In this document: positions 24,443 to 32,670 of the stretch, piece by piece
Layout: each line of letters opens with the position of its first letter
Numbering within the stretch: position 1 is the first letter of the stretch
Position numbers and translations under genes: made by a program
Notes under the pieces: model-generated
Databases searched by the model: none
The model's input: the letters and a program-made list of their open reading frames with translations, nothing else
Told to the model about the DNA's origin: nothing
Assembly (NCBI RefSeq): GCF_000423105.1
Contig: NZ_AUHI01000011.1
Coordinates: forward strand, 39,441 to 103,440
DNA: 64,000 nt
Source: Halalkalibacillus halophilus DSM 18494
GTDB lineage: Bacteria > Bacillota > Bacilli > Bacillales > Alkalibacillaceae
Direction: 5' to 3'

Positions 24443-25048
24443 TCAGGAACGAATGGTGTTAAGGGAAGGGGTGGCTAGTGAAATCCTTGTAAGTAATTTC
24501 GGTAACAATATTGCAGCCCCCATAGTAATAACAAAATCTTTAATAAAAAATGGTAACATAACCATAAACCCTGTTTGCATCGTCATTGGTACTTCCATCA
24601 CAATATTCATCGATCCTACCATATAAGGAGTACCTATTAAATAGTTTGCTAGAAGACCTGCGAAAGATGCTACTAAGTACGTTTTAATCGTTGGTTCAGC
24701 ACTTTTTTCTACGATCCACCCAGAAACAAAGGCAACTGCAATAAATGATAATAAGAATCCTCCAGTTGGAGAGATAAATGCGAATGGCCCTGACTGCATT
24801 TCCGCGAATACAGGAACACCAGCCAACCCGATTAACAAATAAACGAGCACAGAAAATGTACCAAGTTTCTTACCTAATATAATTCCAGCTAAAATGGCAA
24901 AAAACGTTTGAAGAGAAAGCGGGACAGACCCTCCAGCATATGTAATCTTTAATACAGGAAACCATACAGCAATGTTTGCTCCGATCATAAGTAAGACCAC
25001 GAAAACAGATCCTAATGTTAAATCAATTGGACGAAATTTATTTTTCAT
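24443..25048 (-). CDS. bioY: Biotin transporter BioY
   Basis: This 201-residue BioY has about six hydrophobic segments and family motifs VPLSLQTFFAILAGIILGKK and GPFAFISPTGGFLLSF. It is the substrate-binding S component for biotin uptake, either alone or with an ECF energizing module that is not in this window. Start MKNKFRPID is preferred (AAGGAGGG upstream on the minus strand) over an in-frame ATG 11 codons earlier. A BirA-type operator overlaps its promoter. Confidence 0.92.
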   Translation of the reverse strand: MKNKFRPIDLTLGSVFVVLLMIGANIAVWFPVLKITYAGGSVPLSLQTFFAILAGIILGKKLGTFSVLVYLLIGLAGVPVFAEMQSGPFAFISPTGGFLLSFIAVAFVSGWIVEKSAEPTIKTYLVASFAGLLANYLIGTPYMVGSMNIVMEVPMTMQTGFMVMLPFFIKDFVITMGAAILLPKLLTRISLATPSLNTIRS

Positions 25049-25076
25049 TATTTTATGTCCCTCCTTTACAAGAACT

Positions 25077-25130
25077 ATCATAGCGAATAATCACTTTCAT
25101 TGTCAACCTGAATTTTATTTAGGTGAACAA
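25077..25130 (-). promoter_or_regulatory. bioY promoter with BirA operator
   Basis: On the minus strand a TTGACA -35 (25101-25106) and a TATGAT -10 (25077-25082) are 18 bases apart. Half-sites TTGTCAACC (25100-25108) and GGTGAACAA (25122-25130) differ by one base each from the Firmicutes BirA consensus TTGTTAACC/GGTTAACAA, at the usual spacing, and cover the -35. Biotinylated BirA is expected to repress here. Confidence 0.82.
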
Positions 25131-25140
25131 TAGATTTGAA

Positions 25141-25379
25141 AAGAGGCTGGGACAAAATAAAGTGATAGCATGAAATCAGAACAAAGCAAATGAAAAGTGG
25201 ATGAAATAGACGGAGACTCCTGCGCGAAATAGAGCTCAGGTGAGACCCCACAGAGCTTGCTCGAGGAGGCTCACCAGCTCCGCGCGGAAAGCGCAGTCTA
25301 TTTCAGGAACGAGTTAGTCGCACCACATTTCATTGTTCGGATTATTCATGACTACAGACACTTTTGTCCCAGCCTCTTT
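25141..25379. repeat. Dispersed palindromic element, copy 2
   Basis: A 239-bp copy has terminal repeats AAGAGGCTGGGACAAAA and TTTTGTCCCAGCCTCTT. It keeps the same internal stems as copy 1, but the variable stem is GCGCG (25222-25226) with CGCGC (25281-25285) and the central hairpin is GAGC-TT-GCTC (25253-25262). Base changes are compensatory relative to copies 1 and 3. It fills the space between the deoD stop and the bioY promoter, both on the minus strand. Confidence 0.9.
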
Positions 25380-25387
25380 AAAAGTGA

Positions 25388-26101
25388 TTATTTTGTCTGA
25401 ATACTAGCGTCTAATGCCACTTCAATCATGTCACTAAACGTATTTTGGCGTTCCTCTGAGGTAGTTTCTTCTCCAGTTAGAATGTGATCACTCACTGTTA
25501 AAACAGATAGTGCTTCTCGATTGAATTTAGCTGCTAATGTATATAAGGCAGTTGTCTCCATTTCAACAGCTAATACGTTGTAAGATGCAAGTTGTTTGAA
25601 GAGATCCATGGCGTTATCACGATAAAAACTATCGCTTGTAAAAACATTACCTACTTTTAGGTTTAACCCTTTTTTCTCTCCTACTTCATACGCATTTTTT
25701 AATAATTGAAAGTCAGCTGTAGGTGCAAAATCAATTCCTCCAAATTCCATCCGATTCATTTGAGAATCTGTTGTGGAAGTTGAAGCAAGAATCACATCAC
25801 GTACTTTAACATCTTCTTGTAGTGCTCCACAGGAACCAACTCGAATGAGTTTTTTTACATCGAATTCCTGGATAAGCTCGTTTACGTAAATAGAGATACT
25901 TGGTACACCCATTCCTGTACCTTGAACGGAAATACGTTCTCCTTTATACGTTCCTGTGTACCCATACATTCCACGGACTTCATTATAGCAAGTTACATCT
26001 TCTAAGAAATTTTCTGCGATATATTTTGCACGAAGGGGATCACCCGGTAATAAAATCGTTTCTGCGATATCGCCTTTTTTAGCGCCAATATGTGTGCTCA
26101 T
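25388..26101 (-). CDS. deoD: Purine nucleoside phosphorylase DeoD
   Basis: This 237-residue hexameric-type (trimer-of-dimers) purine nucleoside phosphorylase has the signature GMGVPSISIYVNELI, phosphate-site GDPLRAKYIAENFL and catalytic region SDHILTGEETT. It splits purine nucleosides to base and ribose-1-phosphate for salvage. Start MSTHIGAKKGDIAE is chosen as the last of three adjacent ATGs because GGAGGA sits seven bases before it. Its 3' end is only eight bases from palindromic element copy 2. Confidence 0.93.
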   Translation of the reverse strand: MSTHIGAKKGDIAETILLPGDPLRAKYIAENFLEDVTCYNEVRGMYGYTGTYKGERISVQGTGMGVPSISIYVNELIQEFDVKKLIRVGSCGALQEDVKVRDVILASTSTTDSQMNRMEFGGIDFAPTADFQLLKNAYEVGEKKGLNLKVGNVFTSDSFYRDNAMDLFKQLASYNVLAVEMETTALYTLAAKFNREALSVLTVSDHILTGEETTSEERQNTFSDMIEVALDASIQTK

Positions 26102-26222
26102 CATCATTCCTCCATTTTCAGTTTTCATGTTTACCCTACCACAATCGATTTTACGAAAGCAATTATACAAAAGTTATAACAAAACTCATAATATTGTTAT
26201 AACTTTGTGCTAGAGCGTAAAA

Positions 26223-26251
26223 AGAGGAAGTGGATTCATCCAACTTCCTCT
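26223..26251 (-). terminator. Terminator after the release-factor-like gene
   Basis: AGAGGAAGTGGAT pairs with ATCCAACTTCCTCT with a single-base bulge. The minus-strand transcript continues into a T-run. It follows the minus-strand gene by six bases. Confidence 0.82.
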
Positions 26252-26257
26252 AGTTTG

Positions 26258-27070
26258 CTATGAAGAATATACGACTTCTTCAAGTACTTTCATTTCTTCA
26301 TGGTCTAATAAATTTTTATTAACAAAATGGTCTGCTGTTTTATTCATGTTTGCTTCCAAATCATCAAGTTCTTCTTTATTTCCTACGAAATATATGCGTT
26401 CCCAACCATAATCTTTTGCTAGTTTATCTAATTTAGGTGCTAAGCTTTTATACCATCTATAACGGTTCGCTTCGACACGTTGTTCAAATTGTTCTTTCTT
26501 AGATGTCTTTTGACCACCAGAGCCCATAGAAGCATCAGCACGATGCGGTCCTTGGTGTAAACGCCAATCTTCTGTATCAAGGTCAAGTTCGTAATGTTGA
26601 ATGTCATTAACATTTCCTAAAGCTGCATCAATTACTTTGATTTCATTTTTTTGAGTTAAGATGAGTCCAGTTTGTGGGAAATTATTTTGCATTTCTTTCA
26701 ATTGATCAAGTTGAGGTTGTTCTTCCCAATAGAATTTACTTTCAACTGGCATTTGGAATTTTTCTGCAAACCAAATTTGCTCATCAGAAGAAGCTATAAT
26801 TACTAAGCTCTTTTTGAAATCTTTTTGATGTTCTTCTACATAATTTTCTACATATTCTTTGATCTTCCAATAGTTTCGTTTCTCATCTGAATCTCCGTCT
26901 TCTTGTAAGTAAGATTCGAAGTTATTTAAACCATTTTTTAAATGAATTTTCCATTCGCCCCCTTGGTTATCAGGGCTTGCAGGATCTGTGTCTAAGTACA
27001 TTGTAAATACTCTGTCAGGTGATTCTGCGTATACTGCCTCTAGTCGTTTTATTTCTTTGTTTAAATCCAT
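26258..27070 (-). CDS. aeRF1-like (VLRF1-type) release-factor-related protein
   Basis: This cytoplasmic protein of 270 residues resembles the bacterial archaeo-eukaryotic release-factor-1-like (baeRF/VLRF1) group. It keeps a GGQ tripeptide in MGSGGQKTSKKEQFEQR, the peptidyl-tRNA-hydrolysis motif of release factors, followed by a basic helical stretch (RVEANRYRWYKSLAPKL). Relatives have been linked to ribosome rescue, but the role in this organism is unknown. Start MDLNKEIKRL is chosen (AAAGGAG upstream, slightly long spacing); an ATG four codons earlier abuts that site. The alternative is a stress protein of unrelated function. Confidence 0.68.
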   Translation of the reverse strand: MDLNKEIKRLEAVYAESPDRVFTMYLDTDPASPDNQGGEWKIHLKNGLNNFESYLQEDGDSDEKRNYWKIKEYVENYVEEHQKDFKKSLVIIASSDEQIWFAEKFQMPVESKFYWEEQPQLDQLKEMQNNFPQTGLILTQKNEIKVIDAALGNVNDIQHYELDLDTEDWRLHQGPHRADASMGSGGQKTSKKEQFEQRVEANRYRWYKSLAPKLDKLAKDYGWERIYFVGNKEELDDLEANMNKTADHFVNKNLLDHEEMKVLEEVVYSS

Positions 27071-27273
27071 ATGGTTGTTCATCTCCTTTTGCGGAATTTG
27101 CTTTCCTACTATGAACTTTCCCAGAACGTTGTGAATTCAAACATGCAATTGCTAACGTTCTATTGTCGAAGCTTTATATAAAATATATTACTTAAGGACA
27201 AACTGTTATCATGTTTGCAAGATAGGGTAATGTTTGAATACGTGAATGAAGAATACAAGATTGAGGTGAAGAA

Positions 27274-27957
27274 ATGGAATTTAAAGAATCGTTTCGAAAG
27301 ATCCCAACGAGTGTATATGTTTCAATTTTTATAGCATTATCTGTTGTTGCAATTTGCTTCTATTTCTTCATAGAATTAGCCGATGAGGTATTAGAAGAAG
27401 AAAGAATCATTATTGATGGATTTGCTTCTCAATTTGTTCAATTGATCGAAAGACCTATATTAGATAGTATTTTTGGTGTGGTAACACATTTGGGCTCCGT
27501 AACTACCTTAGTTATCGGATCAATTCTTTTAGTAATTGCGATTATTGTTTATTATGGTCGTCGGTGGTGGAGAATCATATACTTTGCTATTGCTATGATT
27601 GGTATTTCCATACTAACGCATACGTTAAAAATTGCTTTTTCGAGAGAACGACCAAACATTGTAGAACAATATGATGGGACAGGTTTTAGTTTTCCGAGTG
27701 GTCACTCAACAGCTCCGATGGTGTTTTATGGATTTATTATTTATTTAGTCCTTAGAAGTTATGTAAATAAAGCTTTAAAGTGGACCCTCATAGGGTTTTT
27801 ATCCCTACTTATTATGTCCATTGGGTTTAGTCGAGTATATTTAGGCGTCCATTATATTTCCGATGTAATAGCTGGATTTACACTAGGTTTAAGCTGGTTA
27901 ATTACTTGTATACTGGTACTGGAATTCACCCTTTACCGTAGAGGAAAAAAATTATAA
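27274..27957 (+). CDS. PAP2-family membrane phosphatase
   Basis: This 227-residue membrane protein has about six transmembrane segments and the three PAP2 phosphatase motifs: KIAFSRERPN, FPSGHSTAP and SRVYLGVHYISDV. Such enzymes dephosphorylate lipid phosphates such as phosphatidylglycerol phosphate or undecaprenyl pyrophosphate on the outer membrane face. The exact substrate is not evident. Start ATG 27274 follows TTGAGGTGAAG. It is followed by the riboflavin leader without a clear terminator. Confidence 0.88.
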   Translation: MEFKESFRKIPTSVYVSIFIALSVVAICFYFFIELADEVLEEERIIIDGFASQFVQLIERPILDSIFGVVTHLGSVTTLVIGSILLVIAIIVYYGRRWWRIIYFAIAMIGISILTHTLKIAFSRERPNIVEQYDGTGFSFPSGHSTAPMVFYGFIIYLVLRSYVNKALKWTLIGFLSLLIMSIGFSRVYLGVHYISDVIAGFTLGLSWLITCILVLEFTLYRRGKKL

Positions 27958-27994
27958 TTCAGTAAGAGCTAGATGATTCCTTTCTAGAACTTTC

Positions 27995-28006
27995 GTGTGC
28001 TATAAT
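27995..28006 (+). promoter_or_regulatory. Extended -10 promoter of the rib operon
   Basis: TGCTATAAT at 27998-28006 is an extended -10 element. The -35 region is poor. It lies 17 bases before the FMN aptamer. Confidence 0.5.
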
Positions 28007-28022
28007 AACACTGTTAGGAAAT

Positions 28023-28153
28023 GATCTTTCGGGGCAGGGTGAAAATCCCGACCGGCGGTGATGAGTCTTGCACTCTAAGTCCGTGACCCGCTTCTTGCGG
28101 TGGATTCAGTGAGATTCTGAAGCCGACAGTATAGTCTGGATGGGAGAAGGATC
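28023..28153 (+). promoter_or_regulatory. FMN riboswitch (RFN element)
   Basis: The RFN landmarks are all present: GGGGCAGGGTGAAAATCCC, GACCGGCGGTGATGAG, AAGTCCGTGACCCG, GCGGTGGATTCAGTG, GAAGCCGACAGT and GGATGGGAGAAGGATC. The closing P1 pairs GATCTTT at 28023-28029 with AAGGATC at 28147-28153. It controls the riboflavin operon. Confidence 0.97.
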
Positions 28154-28157
28154 TGAT

Positions 28158-28186
28158 CGTTAACCTAAATAAAGAGGAGGTTAGCG
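28158..28186 (+). promoter_or_regulatory. SD-sequestering hairpin of the rib leader
   Basis: CGTTAACCT (28158-28166) pairs with AGGTTAGCG (28178-28186, one G-U pair). The pairing covers the 3' part of the ribD Shine-Dalgarno AGAGGAGG. There is no T-run, so this leader appears to regulate translation initiation rather than termination. Confidence 0.7.
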
Positions 28187-28187
28187 A

Positions 28188-29291
28188 TTGAAAAATGCAC
28201 AGTTTTATATGCAGCATGCGATTGACTTAGCTGAATTAACTATTGGACAAACGAGACCCAATCCATCTGTTGGCGCTGTTATTGTAAATAATGGTGTTGT
28301 AGTTGGAACGGGTAGTCATTTGCGAGCTGGTCAGCCACACGCAGAAGTTCACGCGCTGAGACAAGCAGAAGGTCAAACAATTGGTGCGGAAATGTATGTA
28401 ACACTTGAACCATGTTCCCATTACGGTCAGACTCCACCTTGTGCAAAAGCAGTAGCAGAAAGTGGTATTACAAAAGTGTATATAGCAACTTTGGATCCAA
28501 ATCCAAAAGTTGCAGGTAATGGCGTGAAATGGTTGAAAGATGAAGGTATAGAAGTGGAAGTAGGCTTGTTAGAAGAGCAAGCTAAAGAAATAAATAAGGC
28601 ATTCTTTTATTTTATGAAAAATAAAAAGCCGTTTGTTACCCTAAAAACAGCTGTATCTCTAGATGGAAAAATGACAGCAAATAGCGGGGACAGCAAATGG
28701 ATTACAAGTGAAGCAGCCAGAGAAGATGTGCATACGAATCGTCATATGCACGAGGCTATTTTAGTAGGTATTGAAACGGTTCTACGTGACGATCCTCAAT
28801 TAACCACCCGTTTGCCCCACGGAGGTTTAAATCCTATCCGATTTGTATTAGATACCCAGTTATCTATCCCATTAGAATCAAATTTATTAGTAAATGATGA
28901 AGCAAATACAATAGTAGTATGTGGAAATGAGGCATCTCAGGAAAAAGAAGAAGTACTGCAAGCGATTCCACATGTTAGTGTTTGGCGTTTATCAGAAAAC
29001 AGAATTCAATTAACCAGATTGTTAGAAAAGATGAAGGAAGCAAACTTAATGAGTGTATATGTAGAAGGTGGTTCATCGATTCACTCTACATTTATTCAAG
29101 AAGGTTTGTTTAATCAAATTCACATGTATATGGCCGCAAAATTAATAGGAGGTTTAGACAGTAAATCTTTTTATAATCAATTAGGTTTTGATCAAGTGAA
29201 GGATGCTATTCAAGTGAAATATTCTAATGTTGAATTAGTAGGTCCAGACTTAAAGATTACTGTTGTGCCTTTGACGGAGGGGGAAGACTGA
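28188..29291 (+). CDS. ribD: Bifunctional riboflavin deaminase/reductase RibD
   Basis: This 367-residue two-domain enzyme has an N-terminal deaminase with zinc motifs HAEVHALRQA and TLEPCSHYGQTPPCAKA, and a C-terminal reductase starting about residue 145 (FVTLKTAVSLDGKMT). It performs steps two and three of riboflavin synthesis from GTP. The start codon is TTG at 28188, seven bases after AGAGGAGG. The rare start and the SD hairpin both favour tight control by the FMN leader. It overlaps ribE by one base. Confidence 0.95.
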   Translation: MKNAQFYMQHAIDLAELTIGQTRPNPSVGAVIVNNGVVVGTGSHLRAGQPHAEVHALRQAEGQTIGAEMYVTLEPCSHYGQTPPCAKAVAESGITKVYIATLDPNPKVAGNGVKWLKDEGIEVEVGLLEEQAKEINKAFFYFMKNKKPFVTLKTAVSLDGKMTANSGDSKWITSEAAREDVHTNRHMHEAILVGIETVLRDDPQLTTRLPHGGLNPIRFVLDTQLSIPLESNLLVNDEANTIVVCGNEASQEKEEVLQAIPHVSVWRLSENRIQLTRLLEKMKEANLMSVYVEGGSSIHSTFIQEGLFNQIHMYMAAKLIGGLDSKSFYNQLGFDQVKDAIQVKYSNVELVGPDLKITVVPLTEGED

Positions 29292-29944
29292 TGTTTACTG
29301 GAATCATAGAAGAGTTAGGTCAAATTGAATCCATTACACAAGGCTCCGAATCACTTCAACTTACGATTCGAGTTGGAGAAATTACAAACGATATGAACTT
29401 AGGAGATAGTATTTCAGTAAACGGTGTTTGCTTAACGGTTACCTCTTTTACAAATCAACACTTCTCTACAGATGTCATGCCAGAAACTTTTCATCACACA
29501 GCGTTGCGTGGCTTGAAAGTTGGTTCGAAAGTAAATTTAGAACGAGCAATGGCTGCGAATGGCCGTTTTGGTGGTCACTTTGTATCTGGGCATGTGGATG
29601 GGGTTGGTAAGATCCAGTCAAGAGAAACGAAGGATAACGCCGAATACTTTCATATCAAAGTAGAACCAGATCTAGCGAAATACATGATGTTGAAAGGTTC
29701 TATAAGTGTAGATGGTACGTCACTTACAATCTTTGGTTTAACGAATGATACATTCACAATCTCTTTAATTCCTCATACACAAGATGCAACTATTTTAACG
29801 AGTAAAGTAGAAGGCGATGTTGTAAATATTGAATGTGATCAATTATTAAAGTATGTATATCAGTTGATGCATCCATCAGATGAACAAAAGGGAACCGGAC
29901 TGAGTATGGAACAATTACGACAGTCAGGATTTTTAAATCAGTAG
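29291..29944 (+). CDS. ribE: Riboflavin synthase alpha subunit RibE
   Basis: This 217-residue riboflavin synthase is built of two homologous barrel domains: MFTGIIEELGQIESI with NGVCLTV in the first, and GHFVSGHVDGVG with VDGTSLTIFGL in the second. It dismutates two lumazine molecules to riboflavin. ATG 29291 overlaps the ribD stop (TGATG), which couples translation. The following ribBA starts 12 bases later. Confidence 0.95.
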   Translation: MFTGIIEELGQIESITQGSESLQLTIRVGEITNDMNLGDSISVNGVCLTVTSFTNQHFSTDVMPETFHHTALRGLKVGSKVNLERAMAANGRFGGHFVSGHVDGVGKIQSRETKDNAEYFHIKVEPDLAKYMMLKGSISVDGTSLTIFGLTNDTFTISLIPHTQDATILTSKVEGDVVNIECDQLLKYVYQLMHPSDEQKGTGLSMEQLRQSGFLNQ

Positions 29945-29955
29945 GAGGGGCAAGA

Positions 29956-31143
29956 ATGTTTGATTCTATAAAAGATGCGATCGAAGATTTAAAACAAGGT
30001 AAAGTAATCATCGTAGTGGATGATGAAAATAGAGAGAACGAGGGTGACTTTGTGGCGCTAGCTGAGCATACGACTCCAGAGATACTTAATTTCATGGTTA
30101 CAGAAGGTCGCGGGTTAGTGTGTGCTCCGATTACAAAGGCAAAAGCAGATCAATTACAGCTTGAGATGATGGCTGATGTAAACACTGACAGCCATGGAAC
30201 AGCTTTTACAGTTAGTATTGACCACATAGAAACAACTACTGGTATTAGCGCAGCTGAGCGCGCAAAATCGATTATGCGTTTAGCCGATGACGATGTTGCA
30301 CCAACTGAGTTTAAGCGTCCAGGTCACATCTTCCCATTAATTGCGAAAGATGGTGGTGTACTAAGAAGAGCTGGACACACAGAAGCAGCAGTTGATTTCG
30401 CAACATTAGCTGGCGGCAAACCTGCAGGAGCTATTTGTGAAATTATGAATGAAGATGGAACAATGGCGCGAGTGCCTGAGCTTCGTAAACTTGCAGATCA
30501 ACATGATTTGAAACTAGTTACAATTGAAGAGTTAATTAAATACCGACGAAAGCATGAAAAGTTAGTGGAGCGAGCTGTGGAAGTGAATATGCCAAATGAT
30601 TATGGAGATTTTCGAGCGATTGCTTATACGAATGTTATTGATGGAAGAGAACATATCGCGTTAGTTAAAGGGGATATTCAGCCGACGGAACCTACGTTGG
30701 TGAGAGTTCACAGTGAGTGTTTAACGGGAGATGTGTTTGGCTCCCACCGCTGCGACTGCGGTCCTCAACTAGATGCTGCTTTAGCTCAAATTGAAGAAGC
30801 TGGAAAAGGTGTGTTACTTTATATGCGCCAAGAGGGACGCGGAATTGGTCTACTTAATAAACTTCGCGCATACAAACTCCAAGAAGAAGGGTATGACACA
30901 GTTGAGGCTAATGAAAAGTTAGGGTACCCGGCTGATCTAAGAGATTATGGATTAGGTGCTCAAATTTTAGAAGACCTTGGAGTGCGGAAAATGCGACTTT
31001 TAACAAATAATCCTCGTAAAATTAAAGGATTACATGGATATGATTTAGAAATCACCGAGCGAGTTGGTATTAAAATGCCCTCAAATAAATCAAACCAAAA
31101 ATACTTAGACACGAAGCGAGATAAACTCGGACACTTATTTTAA
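29956..31143 (+). CDS. ribBA: Bifunctional RibBA (DHBP synthase/GTP cyclohydrolase II)
   Basis: This 395-residue fusion has an N-terminal 3,4-dihydroxy-2-butanone-4-phosphate synthase (VDDENRENEGDFVALAE, GHIFPLIAKDGGVLRRAGHT) and a C-terminal GTP cyclohydrolase II with zinc cysteines in HSECLTGDVFGSHRCDCG and the RQEGRGIGL block. It supplies both precursors of the pathway. The ribosome binding site AGGAGGGG is strong. Operon position is the same as in B. subtilis. Confidence 0.96.
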   Translation: MFDSIKDAIEDLKQGKVIIVVDDENRENEGDFVALAEHTTPEILNFMVTEGRGLVCAPITKAKADQLQLEMMADVNTDSHGTAFTVSIDHIETTTGISAAERAKSIMRLADDDVAPTEFKRPGHIFPLIAKDGGVLRRAGHTEAAVDFATLAGGKPAGAICEIMNEDGTMARVPELRKLADQHDLKLVTIEELIKYRRKHEKLVERAVEVNMPNDYGDFRAIAYTNVIDGREHIALVKGDIQPTEPTLVRVHSECLTGDVFGSHRCDCGPQLDAALAQIEEAGKGVLLYMRQEGRGIGLLNKLRAYKLQEEGYDTVEANEKLGYPADLRDYGLGAQILEDLGVRKMRLLTNNPRKIKGLHGYDLEITERVGIKMPSNKSNQKYLDTKRDKLGHLF

Positions 31144-31159
31144 ACTAGGAGGAGATAGA

Positions 31160-31627
31160 ATGAATACATTTGAAGGTAATTTAATTGGAACGGATCTTAA
31201 AGTAGGAATTGTCGTTGGGAGATTCAATGCTTTTATCACTGAAAAACTATTAGAAGGTGCTATTGATGGATTAAAACGTCATGGGGTGGATGAAGCTGAT
31301 ATTGATGTAGCTTGGGTACCAGGTGCATACGAAATTCCAGTAGTTACAAAGAAATTAATCGAAAAGAATGATTATGATGCGGTAATCACACTTGGTACTG
31401 TCATTCGCGGAGCAACCCCGCACTTTGAGTATGTAAGTGGAGAAGTAGCAAAAGGAGTATCAACAATTAGTTTAGAAACTGGCGTACCAGTTATTTTTGG
31501 TGTGCTAACTACGGATACGATTGAACAAGCAGTAGAGAGAGCGGGAACAAAAGCAGGTAATAAAGGGTTTGAAGCGGCTGCAGGAGCAATTGAAACGGCC
31601 AATGTTATTCGTTCCGTACAAAAGTAA
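31160..31627 (+). CDS. ribH: Lumazine synthase RibH
   Basis: This 155-residue lumazine synthase has the family pattern VGIVVGRFNAFITEKLLEGA, VPGAYEIP and VITLGTVIRGATPHFEYVSG. It condenses the RibBA and RibD products into dimethylribityllumazine and assembles into an icosahedral shell that can house RibE. It is the last gene of the FMN-controlled operon, 16 bases after ribBA, with no obvious terminator directly after it. Confidence 0.96.
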   Translation: MNTFEGNLIGTDLKVGIVVGRFNAFITEKLLEGAIDGLKRHGVDEADIDVAWVPGAYEIPVVTKKLIEKNDYDAVITLGTVIRGATPHFEYVSGEVAKGVSTISLETGVPVIFGVLTTDTIEQAVERAGTKAGNKGFEAAAGAIETANVIRSVQK

Positions 31628-31719
31628 TTGTCAATAATCCGATACAAACTTCATTTCTGTTGATACTGAATTTTGTTATACTGAGTATATTCTTAATTCG
31701 GTAAAGTAGGTGATTTGCT

Positions 31720-31917
31720 ATGATGGAGTTTCTGTATTTTCCTGACGATAAGATGGCGTATATCCCTGCTGCAATCTCCTTAATGGTGTTTATGATTGCT
31801 GCAGTAATAGTTATGCGTTTAATCTTGAAAGTGTCAAAAAAGGAAGAACAAACTTTTGAAGAGAAATATCCAGATGCAAAAAGAGAAGAACATACTTCGG
31901 ATCGTTCTTCTTCATAA
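31720..31917 (+). CDS. Small single-span membrane protein of unknown function
   Basis: A 65-residue protein with one transmembrane segment (about residues 13-36, YIPAAISLMVFMIAAVIVM) and a charged cytoplasmic tail rich in Lys, Glu and Ser. No family is recognised. A plausible ribosome binding site (TAGGTGA) precedes the ATG, and a strong terminator follows the stop, both supporting a real gene. Confidence 0.65.
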   Translation: MMEFLYFPDDKMAYIPAAISLMVFMIAAVIVMRLILKVSKKEEQTFEEKYPDAKREEHTSDRSSS

Positions 31918-31929
31918 CGAATAAATATT

Positions 31930-31964
31930 ATCCCCTCAAGTAACATTGCTTGAGGGGATTTTTT
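31930..31964 (+). terminator. Terminator after the small membrane protein gene
   Basis: A perfect 11-bp stem (ATCCCCTCAAG with CTTGAGGGGAT) has an eight-base loop and a six-base T-run. Confidence 0.93.
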
Positions 31965-32052
31965 ATGTAGTAAAGCTTGTCTGTTTAACACGGTAAATTA
32001 CTTTCGTATGAATGTATTCAAATTGCTCATACTGTTAATGGAGGTGTATGTT

Positions 32053-32625
32053 ATGCGAATTATAATATTAATTGTAGCCATTTTCCTGTTATATTCCTGT
32101 CAGTCCGAAGCGTCCACGTCAAAAACGATTGATTTGATCAATAGAGATGGGGATGTAATTGGAGAGGCCACTTTTGCTGAACAGGCAGAAGGTGTCGAGG
32201 TGGAAGTATCAGTGGTAGGGCTTTCACCTGGATTTCATGGAATACATTTACATGAGTTCCCTAAGTGTGACACTCCATCATTTGAATCTGCAGGAAGTCA
32301 TTGGACAGTAGATGATGCTAAACATGGTTTGATGCATCCAGAAGGTCACCACATTGGAGACATGCCAAATTTAGAAGTGAAGCAAGATGGCACCGCAATG
32401 TTTACGTATGTCATTTCAGAGGCAACGCTCAGAGAAGGAAAAGGTTCTATTTACAGTGATGAAGGTAAATCGCTGATCATTCATGAAGATATGGATGATG
32501 GTGTTAGTCAGCCAGCAGGTAATGCAGGCGAACGTATTGCTTGCGGAGCTATTACAAAATCAAGCGAGCAGTTTGAAGAGGAAAACCCAGGAGAAGATGT
32601 GAAGGAAGAGGAAGAAGAAGCATAG
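32053..32625 (+). CDS. sodC: Lipoprotein Cu/Zn superoxide dismutase SodC
   Basis: This 190-residue predicted lipoprotein has the signal RIIILIVAIFLLYSC, with the lipobox cysteine at about residue 16. The Cu/Zn SOD domain keeps metal ligands in GIHLHEF, SAGSHW, DAKHGLMHPEGHHIGD and LIIHEDMDD, plus the active-site arginine in GERIACG, so it looks catalytically complete. The C-terminal tail is very acidic. ATG 32053 with GGAGGTG at 32040-32046 is the start; an in-frame ATG at 32008 lacks a ribosome site. It would detoxify superoxide on the outer membrane face. Confidence 0.9.
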   Translation: MRIIILIVAIFLLYSCQSEASTSKTIDLINRDGDVIGEATFAEQAEGVEVEVSVVGLSPGFHGIHLHEFPKCDTPSFESAGSHWTVDDAKHGLMHPEGHHIGDMPNLEVKQDGTAMFTYVISEATLREGKGSIYSDEGKSLIIHEDMDDGVSQPAGNAGERIACGAITKSSEQFEEENPGEDVKEEEEEA

Positions 32626-32655
32626 GGGCAATAGCCTTGTCTATGCTTCTTTTTC
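32614..32655 (+). terminator. Terminator overlapping the sodC stop
   Basis: AGAAGCATAG (32616-32625) pairs with CTATGCTTCT (32641-32650), followed by TTTT. The left arm includes the sodC stop codon. Confidence 0.82.
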
Positions 32656-32670
32656 TATACAAAGGAGGGT

